A DNA stretch of 56,549 bases, taken from the NCBI GenBank assembly GCA_016742075.1, contig JACVCL010000006.1:1-56549 (forward strand), read 5' to 3'. This DNA comes from Phycisphaerales bacterium. Lineage in GTDB: Bacteria > Planctomycetota > Phycisphaerae > Phycisphaerales > UBA1924. Below are positions 16,705-24,534 of this stretch, piece by piece. The notes under the pieces are model-generated. The model had not been told where the DNA came from. It did no database searches and was given only the letters and a program-made list of their open reading frames with translations. Positions within the stretch are counted from its first letter, which is position 1. Every line of letters begins with the position of its first letter. The translations under genes were made by a program, and so were the position numbers.

Positions 16705-18222
16705 TCAGGCGGACGCAACGGGCCGGCGTGCCGGGCCGCCGACCGGTGGGGTCGTGGGAGCCGGGGTGGGGGCGTGGGTGGAGGTGGAGGAGGGCAGAGC
16801 GAGCTCGCCCGCGGCGGGGGCGGGGATCGGCACCGCCGCGGCGGAAGCCCCCCGCGGGGTCGGCTGCCGCGCCCCGCCGTACACGCGGGCGATCAGGCGG
16901 TGCATCCACCCGACCACCGCGGGAGAGGGCTCGCCGGGCGGGGTCCGGAGCCTCGAGCCTGTCACCGAGATGGTGATCGCCCGGGTCATCGCCAGCAGAC
17001 CGTCGGCCCCTCTGGTGGTGCCCCAACCGCTCGCTCCGGACCCGTGGATCGAAACGCCGGGGTGCGCCGTGGGAATCACGCAGTCGTTGATGGTGATGCT
17101 GCCGGCCCCCAGGCGCGGGGCCAGGCGCTCGGCCGCGCCACGGTCGGCCGTGAAGATGCTGGTGGCCAGATGCTGACCGCAGCGAAGATGGATCGCCAGC
17201 GCTTCCTCGAGCGAACCCACCGGCACCACCGCGAAGGCGGGGCCGAAGTGCGCCCCATCGACGAGCGCCGCATCGGCCGGGCAGTCGACGATCGCCAGCG
17301 GGCGCATCAGGGCTTCCCGCGGCGGCTCGAGCACGCCCGAGAGGCTCCGTGCGCCGTCGCGCACCGCCGCGGAGCAGGCGTCGAAGCACTCGCGCGCCGC
17401 GAGGGCCGACACCAGCCGGCGAGGACGAGCCGCGGCCGCGAGCGGCGCCAGAGCATGAAGGAATCGCGGGTAGATCGCCCGGTCGACCAGCACGCGGCGC
17501 GGAGCCATGCAGGTCTGTCCGGCGTTGCGCGCCATCGCGTCCCACAACGTGCGGGCCGCCAGGCCGGGGTCGGCGTCGGCCAGCACCAGCGCGCTGTCGC
17601 GCCCGGAGAGTTCGAGAGACGACGGTGTGAGCAACGGGGCCAGGACCTGGGCGATCTGCCGGCCGACCGCGGTCGAGCCGGTAAAGACCACATGGTCGAA
17701 GCGGCGGCGCTCGAGGAGCTCGCGGCCGGCCTCTCGTGTCGCCTTGGTCCACGTGAGCACGCCCTCGGGCAGGTCGGCGGCGCGGGCCAGCTCCAGCAGG
17801 CGGAGCTGCGTGCGGGGGGCGTGCTCCGAGGGCTTCACGACGACCCGGTTGCCCGCCATGATCGCCTGCACCAGCTGAATGCCGAGCAGCTGCACCGGAT
17901 AGTTCCAGGTGGCGATGATGGCCACCGTGCCGAGCGGGGCCCTGAGCACGCGCTGGCGGACGCCCAGCATCCACCACGGGCGGCCGCGGACCCTCGACGG
18001 GGCGAGGAGCCGGTCGGCGTGCCGCTCGTGCCAGGCGCAGCAGGCCAGCAGCGGCAGCAGGTCGGCCGTCAGGGCCTCGTGCTCGGGCTTGCCCAGTTCC
18101 TCGCGCATCAGCTCGATGAACTCCGCCCGTCCGGCGCTCACGGCGGCGCGGAACCTGCGCAGCCAGCGCACGCGGGCGTCCATCGGCAAACTCGGGTTGG
18201 CGATCGGCTCTTCCGCCGGCAT
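16705..18222 (-). CDS. aldehyde dehydrogenase, probably carotenoid aldehyde dehydrogenase
   Basis: A 505-residue NAD(P)-dependent aldehyde dehydrogenase. Catalytic residues are visible: Asn107 in ATWNYP, Glu204 in SSLELSG and Cys238 in NAGQTCMAP. VFTGS (~179-183) contacts the cofactor. About 55 Pro/Ala/Thr-rich residues at the C-terminus are extra. In C30 carotenoid pathways such an enzyme turns the terminal aldehyde made by CrtP into a carboxylate. The start ATG at 18222 has no Shine-Dalgarno sequence but a TATACT hexamer lies 7 bases upstream, hinting at a leaderless message. It is the first gene of the minus-strand carotenoid operon. Confidence 0.85.
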   Translation of the reverse strand: MPAEEPIANPSLPMDARVRWLRRFRAAVSAGRAEFIELMREELGKPEHEALTADLLPLLACCAWHERHADRLLAPSRVRGRPWWMLGVRQRVLRAPLGTVAIIATWNYPVQLLGIQLVQAIMAGNRVVVKPSEHAPRTQLRLLELARAADLPEGVLTWTKATREAGRELLERRRFDHVVFTGSTAVGRQIAQVLAPLLTPSSLELSGRDSALVLADADPGLAARTLWDAMARNAGQTCMAPRRVLVDRAIYPRFLHALAPLAAAARPRRLVSALAARECFDACSAAVRDGARSLSGVLEPPREALMRPLAIVDCPADAALVDGAHFGPAFAVVPVGSLEEALAIHLRCGQHLATSIFTADRGAAERLAPRLGAGSITINDCVIPTAHPGVSIHGSGASGWGTTRGADGLLAMTRAITISVTGSRLRTPPGEPSPAVVGWMHRLIARVYGGARQPTPRGASAAAVPIPAPAAGELALPSSTSTHAPTPAPTTPPVGGPARRPVASA

Positions 18223-18229
18223 CCCGCCG

Positions 18230-18235
18230 AGTATA
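18230..18235 (-). promoter_or_regulatory. -10-like TATACT before the aldehyde dehydrogenase
   Basis: TATACT on the minus strand ends 7 bases before the ATG at 18222, which would place transcription start at or next to the start codon. No good -35 hexamer was seen. Confidence 0.5.
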
Positions 18236-18319
18236 AAGATGTCCGCAGCGGCACCGCGGCCGCTGTCCCCGCCGGTGCGCGAATCCGCCAGGCCCGTCCC
18301 CGCGAACATGCGTGGACGT

Positions 18320-18335
18320 GTCCGGCAGGCCGGAC
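18320..18335. promoter_or_regulatory. inverted repeat in the divergent carotenoid spacer
   Basis: A perfect 7-bp inverted repeat, GTCCGGC-AG-GCCGGAC, in the 299-base spacer between the divergent aldehyde dehydrogenase and desaturase genes. It is a candidate operator or a small hairpin. Confidence 0.35.
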
Positions 18336-18417
18336 GGGCCGCCGCCGCGCCGCGGCGCCCCGCGGAGCCGGCCGGCGGCCGTCGAGAGCAAACTCCTCTC
18401 AGGAATTGAGCAACCCT

Positions 18418-18432
18418 TTGTTCAACGAACAA
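18418..18432. promoter_or_regulatory. TTGTTC-AAC-GAACAA inverted repeat
   Basis: A perfect 6-bp inverted repeat with a 3-base spacer in the most AT-rich part of the divergent carotenoid spacer, about 90 bases before the desaturase start at 18522. The size fits a small dimeric repressor or activator site. Confidence 0.4.
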
Positions 18433-18521
18433 CACAGCATCCCAGCGGCCCATCCGGCGCGTGTCAGTCGAGTCAGCCGGTCGGCCGTCGTCGCGTTGGG
18501 CCCCTGCAGAGGTGGCCGCCC

Positions 18522-20141
18522 ATGGTGAAGACGGCCGACGGCGTGGTGGCGGTGGTGGGCGCGGGGCCGGGTGGGCTGGCCGCGGCGATGCTTTTGGCCG
18601 CCAGCGGGCTGCGGGTGAAGGTGTACGAGGCCCTGCCCGAGATCGGTGGGCGGACGGGTCGGGAGGCCGCAGTCGATCGCGAGGGCCGGCGGTTCCTCTT
18701 CGATCGTGGTCCGACGTTCTTCCTCATGCCCTACGTGCTGGAAGAGATCTTCGCCGCCGCGGGGCGACGGCTCTCGGACTACGCCGAGCTCCGGAGGCTC
18801 GACCCGATGTACCGGCTCATCGTGGGGCAGCCGGGGCGCGAGCCGATCACGCTCGACGCGACGCAGGACGTGCCTGAGATGTGCCGGCGGATCGGCGCGG
18901 TGGATCCGGGCGACGGCGCGGCCTTCGCGCGGTTCATCGCCGACAACCGCACCAAGCTCCGGCTGATGGAGCCGATCCTGCGCCGGCCGATCCGGTCGGT
19001 GCTCGACCTGCTCTCGCTCGACACCATGAAGGTGGGGCCGCTGCTCAAGCCGCACCTGTCGGTGCACCAGCTGCTCCGGAAGTACTTCCGCCATCCGGCC
19101 GTGCAGCTGGCGGTGAGCTTCCAGAGCAAGTACCTGGGCATGAGCCCCTACGAGTGCCCCAGCCTCTTCACGATCCTGCCGTTTATCGAGTACGAGTACG
19201 GGATCTGGCACCCCATCGGCGGGTGCCACGCCCTCATGCTGGGCATGGCCGACGCGTGCCGCGAGATGGGGGTTGAGTTCGTCACGTCGGCGCCGGTCGA
19301 GCGCATCGTCTTCGAGGGGCGGCGGGCGGTCGGCGTCGAGATCGCCTCGGGCCCGCACGCCGGGCGTCACGCCCACGGTCATGTGGTGGTGAACGCCGAT
19401 GCCACGTGGGCCCTCAAGAAGTTCATCCCGCAGGCCCTTCGGGGGGCCGACACCGACGCCGCCCTCGATGCCAAGAAGTACTCCTGCAGCACCTACATGC
19501 TGTACGCGGGCATCGAGGGCGAGATCGGGCTGCCGCACCACACGATCTACATCAGCGAGCGGTACCGCGAGAACCTCGACAACATTTCGCGTGATGGGGG
19601 CGCGGGCGGCCGGCTGTCCGACGATCCCTCGGTCTATCTCTGCAACCCCTCGCCGATCGACGGCACGCTGGCCCCGCGCGGATGTTCGAGCGCCTACGTC
19701 CTGGTGCCGACCCCGAACACCCGGGCCCCGATCGACTGGGACGCGGCCCGGGGCGCGCTCCGCGAGCAGGCGATCGAGCAGATCGAGCGGCGGCTGGGGG
19801 TCAAGGACTTCGGCCGGCGGATCGTCGCCGAGCGGGTCATCACCCCCGCCGACTGGCGCAACGCCAACATCAACTACGGCGCTACGTTCAACCTCGCGCA
19901 CAACCTCGGCCAGATGCTCCACCGCCGCCCGCAGCACCGGCTGCCCGGGGTCGACGGCGTGTGGCTCGTCGGCGGGGGCACGCACCCCGGCAGCGGGCTG
20001 CCCGTGATCTTCCTCTCCAGTCAGATCACCGCCCGGCTGCTGTGCAACGAACTCGGGGCCGCCTACGCGCCCGAACGGCTTGGCAGCATCGAGCCCAAGC
20101 CGCGCCGGCCGCTGGCCGCCGTAGGGGAGGACAACCGGTGA
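18522..20141 (+). CDS. CrtN/CrtP-like FAD-dependent carotenoid desaturase or oxidase (second copy)
   Basis: A 539-residue phytoene desaturase family member. VAVVGAGPGGLAAAMLLAAS (residues ~9-28) binds FAD, then VYEALPEIGGRTGR and FLFDRGPTFFLMPYVLEEIF follow. The C-terminal signature is VWLVGGGTHPGSGLPVIFLSS. It is clearly diverged from the copy at 15080, which supports different reactions on the same chain. GAGGTGG lies 8 bases before the ATG. It heads a plus-strand operon that continues through the photolyases; the next gene overlaps it by GTGA. Confidence 0.88.
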   Translation: MVKTADGVVAVVGAGPGGLAAAMLLAASGLRVKVYEALPEIGGRTGREAAVDREGRRFLFDRGPTFFLMPYVLEEIFAAAGRRLSDYAELRRLDPMYRLIVGQPGREPITLDATQDVPEMCRRIGAVDPGDGAAFARFIADNRTKLRLMEPILRRPIRSVLDLLSLDTMKVGPLLKPHLSVHQLLRKYFRHPAVQLAVSFQSKYLGMSPYECPSLFTILPFIEYEYGIWHPIGGCHALMLGMADACREMGVEFVTSAPVERIVFEGRRAVGVEIASGPHAGRHAHGHVVVNADATWALKKFIPQALRGADTDAALDAKKYSCSTYMLYAGIEGEIGLPHHTIYISERYRENLDNISRDGGAGGRLSDDPSVYLCNPSPIDGTLAPRGCSSAYVLVPTPNTRAPIDWDAARGALREQAIEQIERRLGVKDFGRRIVAERVITPADWRNANINYGATFNLAHNLGQMLHRRPQHRLPGVDGVWLVGGGTHPGSGLPVIFLSSQITARLLCNELGAAYAPERLGSIEPKPRRPLAAVGEDNR

Positions 20142-20893
20142 GCTCTTCGTGCCTGATCTTCGGCGGCGGTGGGGGGATCGGCTCGGCCCTGGCGCGGCGT
20201 CTGGCCCGAGACGGCTGGCGCGTGGCGGTGGCGGGCCGGTCGGCCGAGCGGTTGCGGCCGGTGGCCGAGGAAGTGCGGGGGCTCGCCCTCGAAGCCGACG
20301 CCACCTCCGGCGAGCAGGTGGCGGGCGCCGTCGAGCGCGCGGCGTCGGAATTCGGCAGGCTCGACGCCGTGGCGAACTGCGTCGGCTCGATCCTTATCAA
20401 GCCGGCCCACACCACGACCGAGGCGGAGCTCGACCTGACGATTCGCCAGAATCTAGTCACGGCTTTCAACGTTGTCCGATCGGCGGCCAAGCGGATGATC
20501 GCCCAGTCCGCCGAGGGCGACCGTCCGGCGGGCGGTTCGATCGTCCTGCTCAGCTCGGCGGTGGCCCGGCATGGCTACGCGGCGCACGAGGCCATCGCGG
20601 CGGCGAAGGCCGGGGTGATCGGCCTGGCGCTCTCCGCCGCCGCCAGCTACGCGCTGCGGGGGGTTCGCGTGAACGTCGTCGCGCCGGGGCTCACCCGCAC
20701 GCCGCTGGCGGCGGGCCTCACGGCCAGCGAAGCGGCCCTCAAGTCCTCGCTCGCCCTCCACGCCGATGGCAAACTGGGAGAGCCGGATCAGGTCGCCTCG
20801 GCGATCGCCTGGCTTGCCGACCCCGAACAGTCCCACGTCACCGGCCAGGTGATCTGTGTCGACGGCGGGCTGGGTTCCGTGCGATCCAAGTGA
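20138..20893 (+). CDS. short-chain dehydrogenase/reductase-like protein with altered active site
   Basis: A 251-residue Rossmann protein of the classical SDR size. The Gly-rich motif is FGGGGGIGSAL (~8-18), the NAG-like motif is NCVGS, and PGLTRTPLA and GQVICVDGG close the fold. The catalytic region reads LLSSAVARHGY...HEAIAAAKAG: Ser and Lys are in place, but Ile occupies the position four residues before Lys where the catalytic Tyr normally stands. Either another Tyr (six residues earlier) serves, or the protein is not a standard oxidoreductase. The GTG start overlaps the desaturase stop and is preceded by GGGGAGG at 7 bases. Its substrate is unknown. Confidence 0.82.
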   Translation: MSSSCLIFGGGGGIGSALARRLARDGWRVAVAGRSAERLRPVAEEVRGLALEADATSGEQVAGAVERAASEFGRLDAVANCVGSILIKPAHTTTEAELDLTIRQNLVTAFNVVRSAAKRMIAQSAEGDRPAGGSIVLLSSAVARHGYAAHEAIAAAKAGVIGLALSAAASYALRGVRVNVVAPGLTRTPLAAGLTASEAALKSSLALHADGKLGEPDQVASAIAWLADPEQSHVTGQVICVDGGLGSVRSK

Positions 20894-20919
20894 TTTTTCC
20901 GCCACGCCGAGGGAGCCGC

Positions 20920-21474
20920 GTGCCGACCACCCCCGACCAACCCTTGACCCTCAGGCAGGCGATGACCGAAGGGTTGTCGCACGACGGCCGCTCTCTTCTG
21001 GACCTTTGCCGCGGGCGGGCCGTGCTCGTGGTCTTTCTGAGGCATTCCGGCTGCCCGTTCTGCCACGAGGCCCTGGCCGATCTGGCCCGCCAGCGGGCGG
21101 CGATCGAGGGGGCCGGAGTCGGCATCGCGATCGTTCATCAGGGGCGTGAGGCCGACTGGGGCGGTCTGTTCTCGAAATACGGCGTTCAGGACCTGCCGCG
21201 TGTGGCCGACCCCGACCGCCGGTTGTACCGGGCGTTTGAACTGCGCCGGGGAAACCTCTGGCAGATGTTCGGTCCGAAGATCTGGTGGCGGGCGCCCATG
21301 GCGATTCTCCGCGGGGCCCGCCCGGGGCGGTCGGTAGGAGACGCCTTTCAGATGCCCGGGGCCTTTGTGGTGCGGGACGGCGAGATCATCTCGGCGTTCC
21401 GGCACCGCAGCCAAGCCGATCGGCCGGATTACGCCGGTATGGCGTGCGAGCTGCCCCCTCCAAAAGGGGCATGA
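20920..21474 (+). CDS. SelL-like/peroxiredoxin-like thioredoxin-fold protein
   Basis: A 184-residue thioredoxin-fold protein of the AhpC/TSA superfamily. The redox site is a CxxC: VVFLRHSGCPFCHEALADLA, which matches the SelL/PRXL2-type family where the first Cys may be selenocysteine in other organisms. The later GVQDLPRVADPDRRLYRAF and GDAFQMPGAFVVRDGEI give the cis-Pro side of the fold. The GTG at 20920 is 4-5 bases after GGGAG. It follows the SDR by 26 bases in the photoprotection operon, so a peroxide or lipid peroxide reductase role is plausible. Confidence 0.78.
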   Translation: MPTTPDQPLTLRQAMTEGLSHDGRSLLDLCRGRAVLVVFLRHSGCPFCHEALADLARQRAAIEGAGVGIAIVHQGREADWGGLFSKYGVQDLPRVADPDRRLYRAFELRRGNLWQMFGPKIWWRAPMAILRGARPGRSVGDAFQMPGAFVVRDGEIISAFRHRSQADRPDYAGMACELPPPKGA

Positions 21475-21560
21475 TCGGCGGTCGCCGAGGGGGGAAATCC
21501 TCATCCGGCGGCCACAGTACGGCGAAATGCTGGCGTGGGACGGGGTTCAGGAGTGGTGTG

Positions 21561-22466
21561 ATGAGCCGACTTCACATGGTTGCCGGTTGTGCGCTGGCGC
21601 TGGCGTCCGGCCTCGGGTTCAAGGTCTTCGCGGAGCCCGTCCCCGCTCCCAAGGCGGGCGATTCCAGCCCGCCGGCATGCGGCGGCGGGGTGGCTGCTGA
21701 CGGCTCCCGCGACGCCGAGGCGATGTGGACGGTCAAGCGCGTCGCCGGCAACATGGATGCGCAGGTGCGGTTCGAGAACGGGACCTACACGCTGGGCACC
21801 GGCCGCATCCCCACCCCGCTCCCTGAGGGCTATCCCGGGCCGACGGCCTTCGGGGCCATCGAGCTCAAGCGGTACCCGAGCGTTCGGCGGGCCGAGGTTT
21901 CGGGTCGGGTCAACAGCGACATGGGCATGAACGCCGGGTTCTGGCCGCTGTTCCAGCACATCAAGCGTCGGAACATCGCGATGACGAGCCCGGTGGAGAT
22001 GGACTACCACTCGATGCCGGTCGACGCGCCGAAGGCTGAGGCGCCGAAGCCCACCGATGAGCCCGAGCGCCGCGTGGGCGGGCAGGATGCCGACTGGACG
22101 ATGTCGTTCCTGTACCGCACCGCCGATCTCGGGCCCACCGGCGAAGACCGGAACGTTCGGATCCTGGATACCGAGCCGATGACGGTGCTCGCGATCGGCT
22201 TCCAGGGTCCGTACTTCCGCGAGCGGGTGGAGCGTGAGCTCACGAAGCTCGAGGAGTGGCTGAAGGGACAGAGCGAGTGGGTGGCGGCGGGAACGCCCCG
22301 CGCGTTCTACTACAACGGTCCCGAAGTCAGTAACCGGAACAAGTGGGGCGAGGTTCAGGTGCCCGTTCGCCGCGTGGCGCTGCAGCCCGCGGCGGCCGCC
22401 GAGCACCAACCGGAGGCGGCCAAGCCGGCCGCACCGCAGCCGTCCGAGGGCAGCGCGAAGCCGTGA
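21561..22466 (+). CDS. exported SOUL-family heme-binding protein
   Basis: A 301-residue protein with a signal peptide or lipoprotein-like export signal (HMVAGCALALASGLGFKVFA) and a SOUL/HBP domain: FGAIELKRYPSVRRAEVSG, FWPLFQHIKRRNIAMTSPVEMDY, the FLYRT strand, and VRILDTEPMTVLAIGFQGPY. The C-terminal 30 residues are Ala/Pro-rich. SOUL proteins bind heme or porphyrins; bacterial copies commonly sit beside photolyase genes. AGGAG is 8 bases before the ATG. The stop overlaps the next start (TGATG). The 86-base spacer before it could hold an internal promoter. Confidence 0.85.
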   Translation: MSRLHMVAGCALALASGLGFKVFAEPVPAPKAGDSSPPACGGGVAADGSRDAEAMWTVKRVAGNMDAQVRFENGTYTLGTGRIPTPLPEGYPGPTAFGAIELKRYPSVRRAEVSGRVNSDMGMNAGFWPLFQHIKRRNIAMTSPVEMDYHSMPVDAPKAEAPKPTDEPERRVGGQDADWTMSFLYRTADLGPTGEDRNVRILDTEPMTVLAIGFQGPYFRERVERELTKLEEWLKGQSEWVAAGTPRAFYYNGPEVSNRNKWGEVQVPVRRVALQPAAAAEHQPEAAKPAAPQPSEGSAKP

Positions 22467-22924
22467 TGTCGGACGGCTTCCTGCTGCTGTCGCACGCCGG
22501 CGTCTCGTGCTTTCTGGCGGGGCTGATCTGGACCATTCAGGTTGTGCACTACCCGCTGATGGCACGGGTGGGTGCCGAGGGATTTGCCCGTTACGAGCGC
22601 GAGCACATGTCTCGCATCTCGCTGGTGGTCGGCCCCACGATGCTGGCGGAGATGTCCCTCACGTGCTGGATTGCGGTGCGCACCCCCGGCGGGGTTCCGG
22701 CATGGGCCGCGTGGTCGGGCGCGGCGCTGTTGGCGGCGATCTGGCTGTCGACGATCCTCGTGCAGACCCCGTTGCATCAGCGGCTCGCCCGGGGATTCGA
22801 CGCTCGGGCGATCCGGGCCCTGGTGCTGGGAAACTGGCCGCGGACGCTGCTCTGGACCGCAAGGGCGCTGCTGGCCCTCTGGATGCTCGCGGCGGCGTTT
22901 CCGGGGGCGGGGGTGGGGCGGTGA
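22466..22924 (+). CDS. small four-helix membrane protein
   Basis: A 152-residue integral membrane protein with four hydrophobic segments at about 5-25, 55-75, 80-103 and 125-147. Conserved-looking features are VHYPLMARVG after helix 1, an EREHMSRIS turn, and LVQTPLHQRLARGFD between helices 3 and 4, which resembles DUF1772-type and related proteins. It overlaps both neighbours (TGATG and GTGA), so it is translationally coupled to the SOUL protein and the iron-sulfur photolyase. Function is unknown; a membrane partner of one of them is only a guess. Confidence 0.72.
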   Translation: MSDGFLLLSHAGVSCFLAGLIWTIQVVHYPLMARVGAEGFARYEREHMSRISLVVGPTMLAEMSLTCWIAVRTPGGVPAWAAWSGAALLAAIWLSTILVQTPLHQRLARGFDARAIRALVLGNWPRTLLWTARALLALWMLAAAFPGAGVGR

Positions 22925-24534
22925 CCCGATCTGCCGCGAGGCCGGGGCCGCGGCGGGCCGGGACGATGTACCTCGTCCTTGGCGATCAGTTGAACCACGG
23001 GGCTTCTTGGCTCGGGCGGATGGATCGCCGGCGCGATCACGTGGTGATGATGGAGGTGGCCGAAGAGTCGCGGCACGTCCCGAGCCACCGGCAGCGCACG
23101 GTGCTGTTTCTCTCGGCGATGAGGCACTTCGCCGCCGAACTGGAGGCCATGGGGTGCCGGGTGTGGTACGCGCGGCTGGAGGACCCGCAGAACACGCGGT
23201 CGTTCCCCGGTGAGGTGGCCCGGGCCGCCGCCGAACTGCGGCCCGAGCGCATCGTCGTGACCGAGCCGGGGGAGCACCGCGTCGCGGCGATGGTGCCGCG
23301 GTGGGAGCGGGACGCGGGCTGCCCGGTGCAGGTGATGCCCGACGAGCACTTCCTCACCAGCCGTGAGCAGTTCGCCGAGTGGGCGGCCGGGCGGAAAGAG
23401 CTGACGATGGAGTATTTTTATCGTGCGCAGCGCCGCCGCCTCGGTGTGCTCGTGCAGCCCGACGGCGAGCCGGTGGGCGGCGTGTGGAACCTCGACAAGG
23501 AGAACCGGGAGGCGTTCGGGGAAGCCCCGAAGGTCCGCCCGCCGCGCGCGTTCCCCGCGGACGCGACCACGGGGGAGGTGATCGCCGCGGTCGAGCGGCA
23601 CCTGCCGGGCCTGTACGGGCGGGTGAGCGCCGAGTCGTGGCGCTGGCCCGTCACGCGCGCCCAGGCGCTGGAAGCGCTCGACGACTTCGTGCGGTTCCGC
23701 TTGTCGCGGTTCGGCCCGTTCGAGGACGCGATGTGGACGGGAGAGCCATTCCTGTACCACTCGGTGCTGTCGCCGCTGCTGAACCTGAAGCTGCTCGATC
23801 CGCGCGAGTGCGTCGACGCCGCGGTGCGGGCGTTCGAGTCCGGCAGAGCGCCGCTGCAGAGCGTCGAGGGCTTCGTGCGGCAGATCATCGGGTGGCGCGA
23901 GTTCGTCCGCGGGGTGTACTTCCACGAGGGCCCCGGCTACGGCGATCGCAACTACCTCGGGCACACCGGGCGGCTGCCCGCCTGGTACTGGGACGGGAAC
24001 ACCGACATGAACTGCCTCCGGCAGTGCCTGGGGCAGGTGGTCGAGCACGGCTATTCCCACCACATCCCGCGGCTGATGGTGATGGGCAACTTCGCGCTCA
24101 TCGCCGGCGTCAACCCGCGACAGGTCAGCGACTGGTTCCTGGGCATGTACGTCGACGGTGTCGACTGGGCGACACTGCCGAACGCCCTGGGGATGAGCCA
24201 GCACGCCGACGCCCGGCCCGGGCCCGCGCGGGGCAGCGGCGAGGGCGGCCGGCCGGTGGTGGGCACCAAGCCGTACGCCGCGAGCGCGAACTACATCGGC
24301 AAGATGAGCGACTACTGCCGGGGCTGCCGGTACGACCCCGCTTCCCGCACGGGCGAGCGTGCGTGCCCGTTCAACACCTTCTACTGGGACTTCCTGATCA
24401 GGCACCGCGAACGCCTGCGGAAGAACACCCGCATGGCGATGATCCTGAAGAACGTGGACAGGCTCGACCCGCGTGAGATCACGCGCATCACCGTGAGCGC
24501 GGCGGCCAGAAGGAAGGAGATGGGGATCGCATGA
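22921..24534 (+). CDS. iron-sulfur bacterial photolyase/cryptochrome (PhrB (6-4) type)
   Basis: A 537-residue member of the FeS-BCP branch of the photolyase/cryptochrome family. The opening MYLVLGDQLNHGASWL and WRWPVTRAQALEALDDFVRFRL are typical. The four cluster cysteines can be placed: C365 (MNC), C466, C469 (YCRGC) and C482 (ACPF). The C466-C469-C482 spacing equals that of Agrobacterium PhrB. A short Gly/Arg insert (GPARGSGEGG) follows LGMSQHAD. It should repair (6-4) photoproducts using FAD, with a ribolumazine antenna in known members. The GTG start overlaps the upstream stop. Confidence 0.9.
   Translation: MTRSAARPGPRRAGTMYLVLGDQLNHGASWLGRMDRRRDHVVMMEVAEESRHVPSHRQRTVLFLSAMRHFAAELEAMGCRVWYARLEDPQNTRSFPGEVARAAAELRPERIVVTEPGEHRVAAMVPRWERDAGCPVQVMPDEHFLTSREQFAEWAAGRKELTMEYFYRAQRRRLGVLVQPDGEPVGGVWNLDKENREAFGEAPKVRPPRAFPADATTGEVIAAVERHLPGLYGRVSAESWRWPVTRAQALEALDDFVRFRLSRFGPFEDAMWTGEPFLYHSVLSPLLNLKLLDPRECVDAAVRAFESGRAPLQSVEGFVRQIIGWREFVRGVYFHEGPGYGDRNYLGHTGRLPAWYWDGNTDMNCLRQCLGQVVEHGYSHHIPRLMVMGNFALIAGVNPRQVSDWFLGMYVDGVDWATLPNALGMSQHADARPGPARGSGEGGRPVVGTKPYAASANYIGKMSDYCRGCRYDPASRTGERACPFNTFYWDFLIRHRERLRKNTRMAMILKNVDRLDPREITRITVSAAARRKEMGIA

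Noticed and set aside
16774-18528. A 584-codon plus-strand frame across the aldehyde dehydrogenase
   Set aside because: Low-complexity Arg/Gly/His translation opposite a gene with intact catalytic residues.
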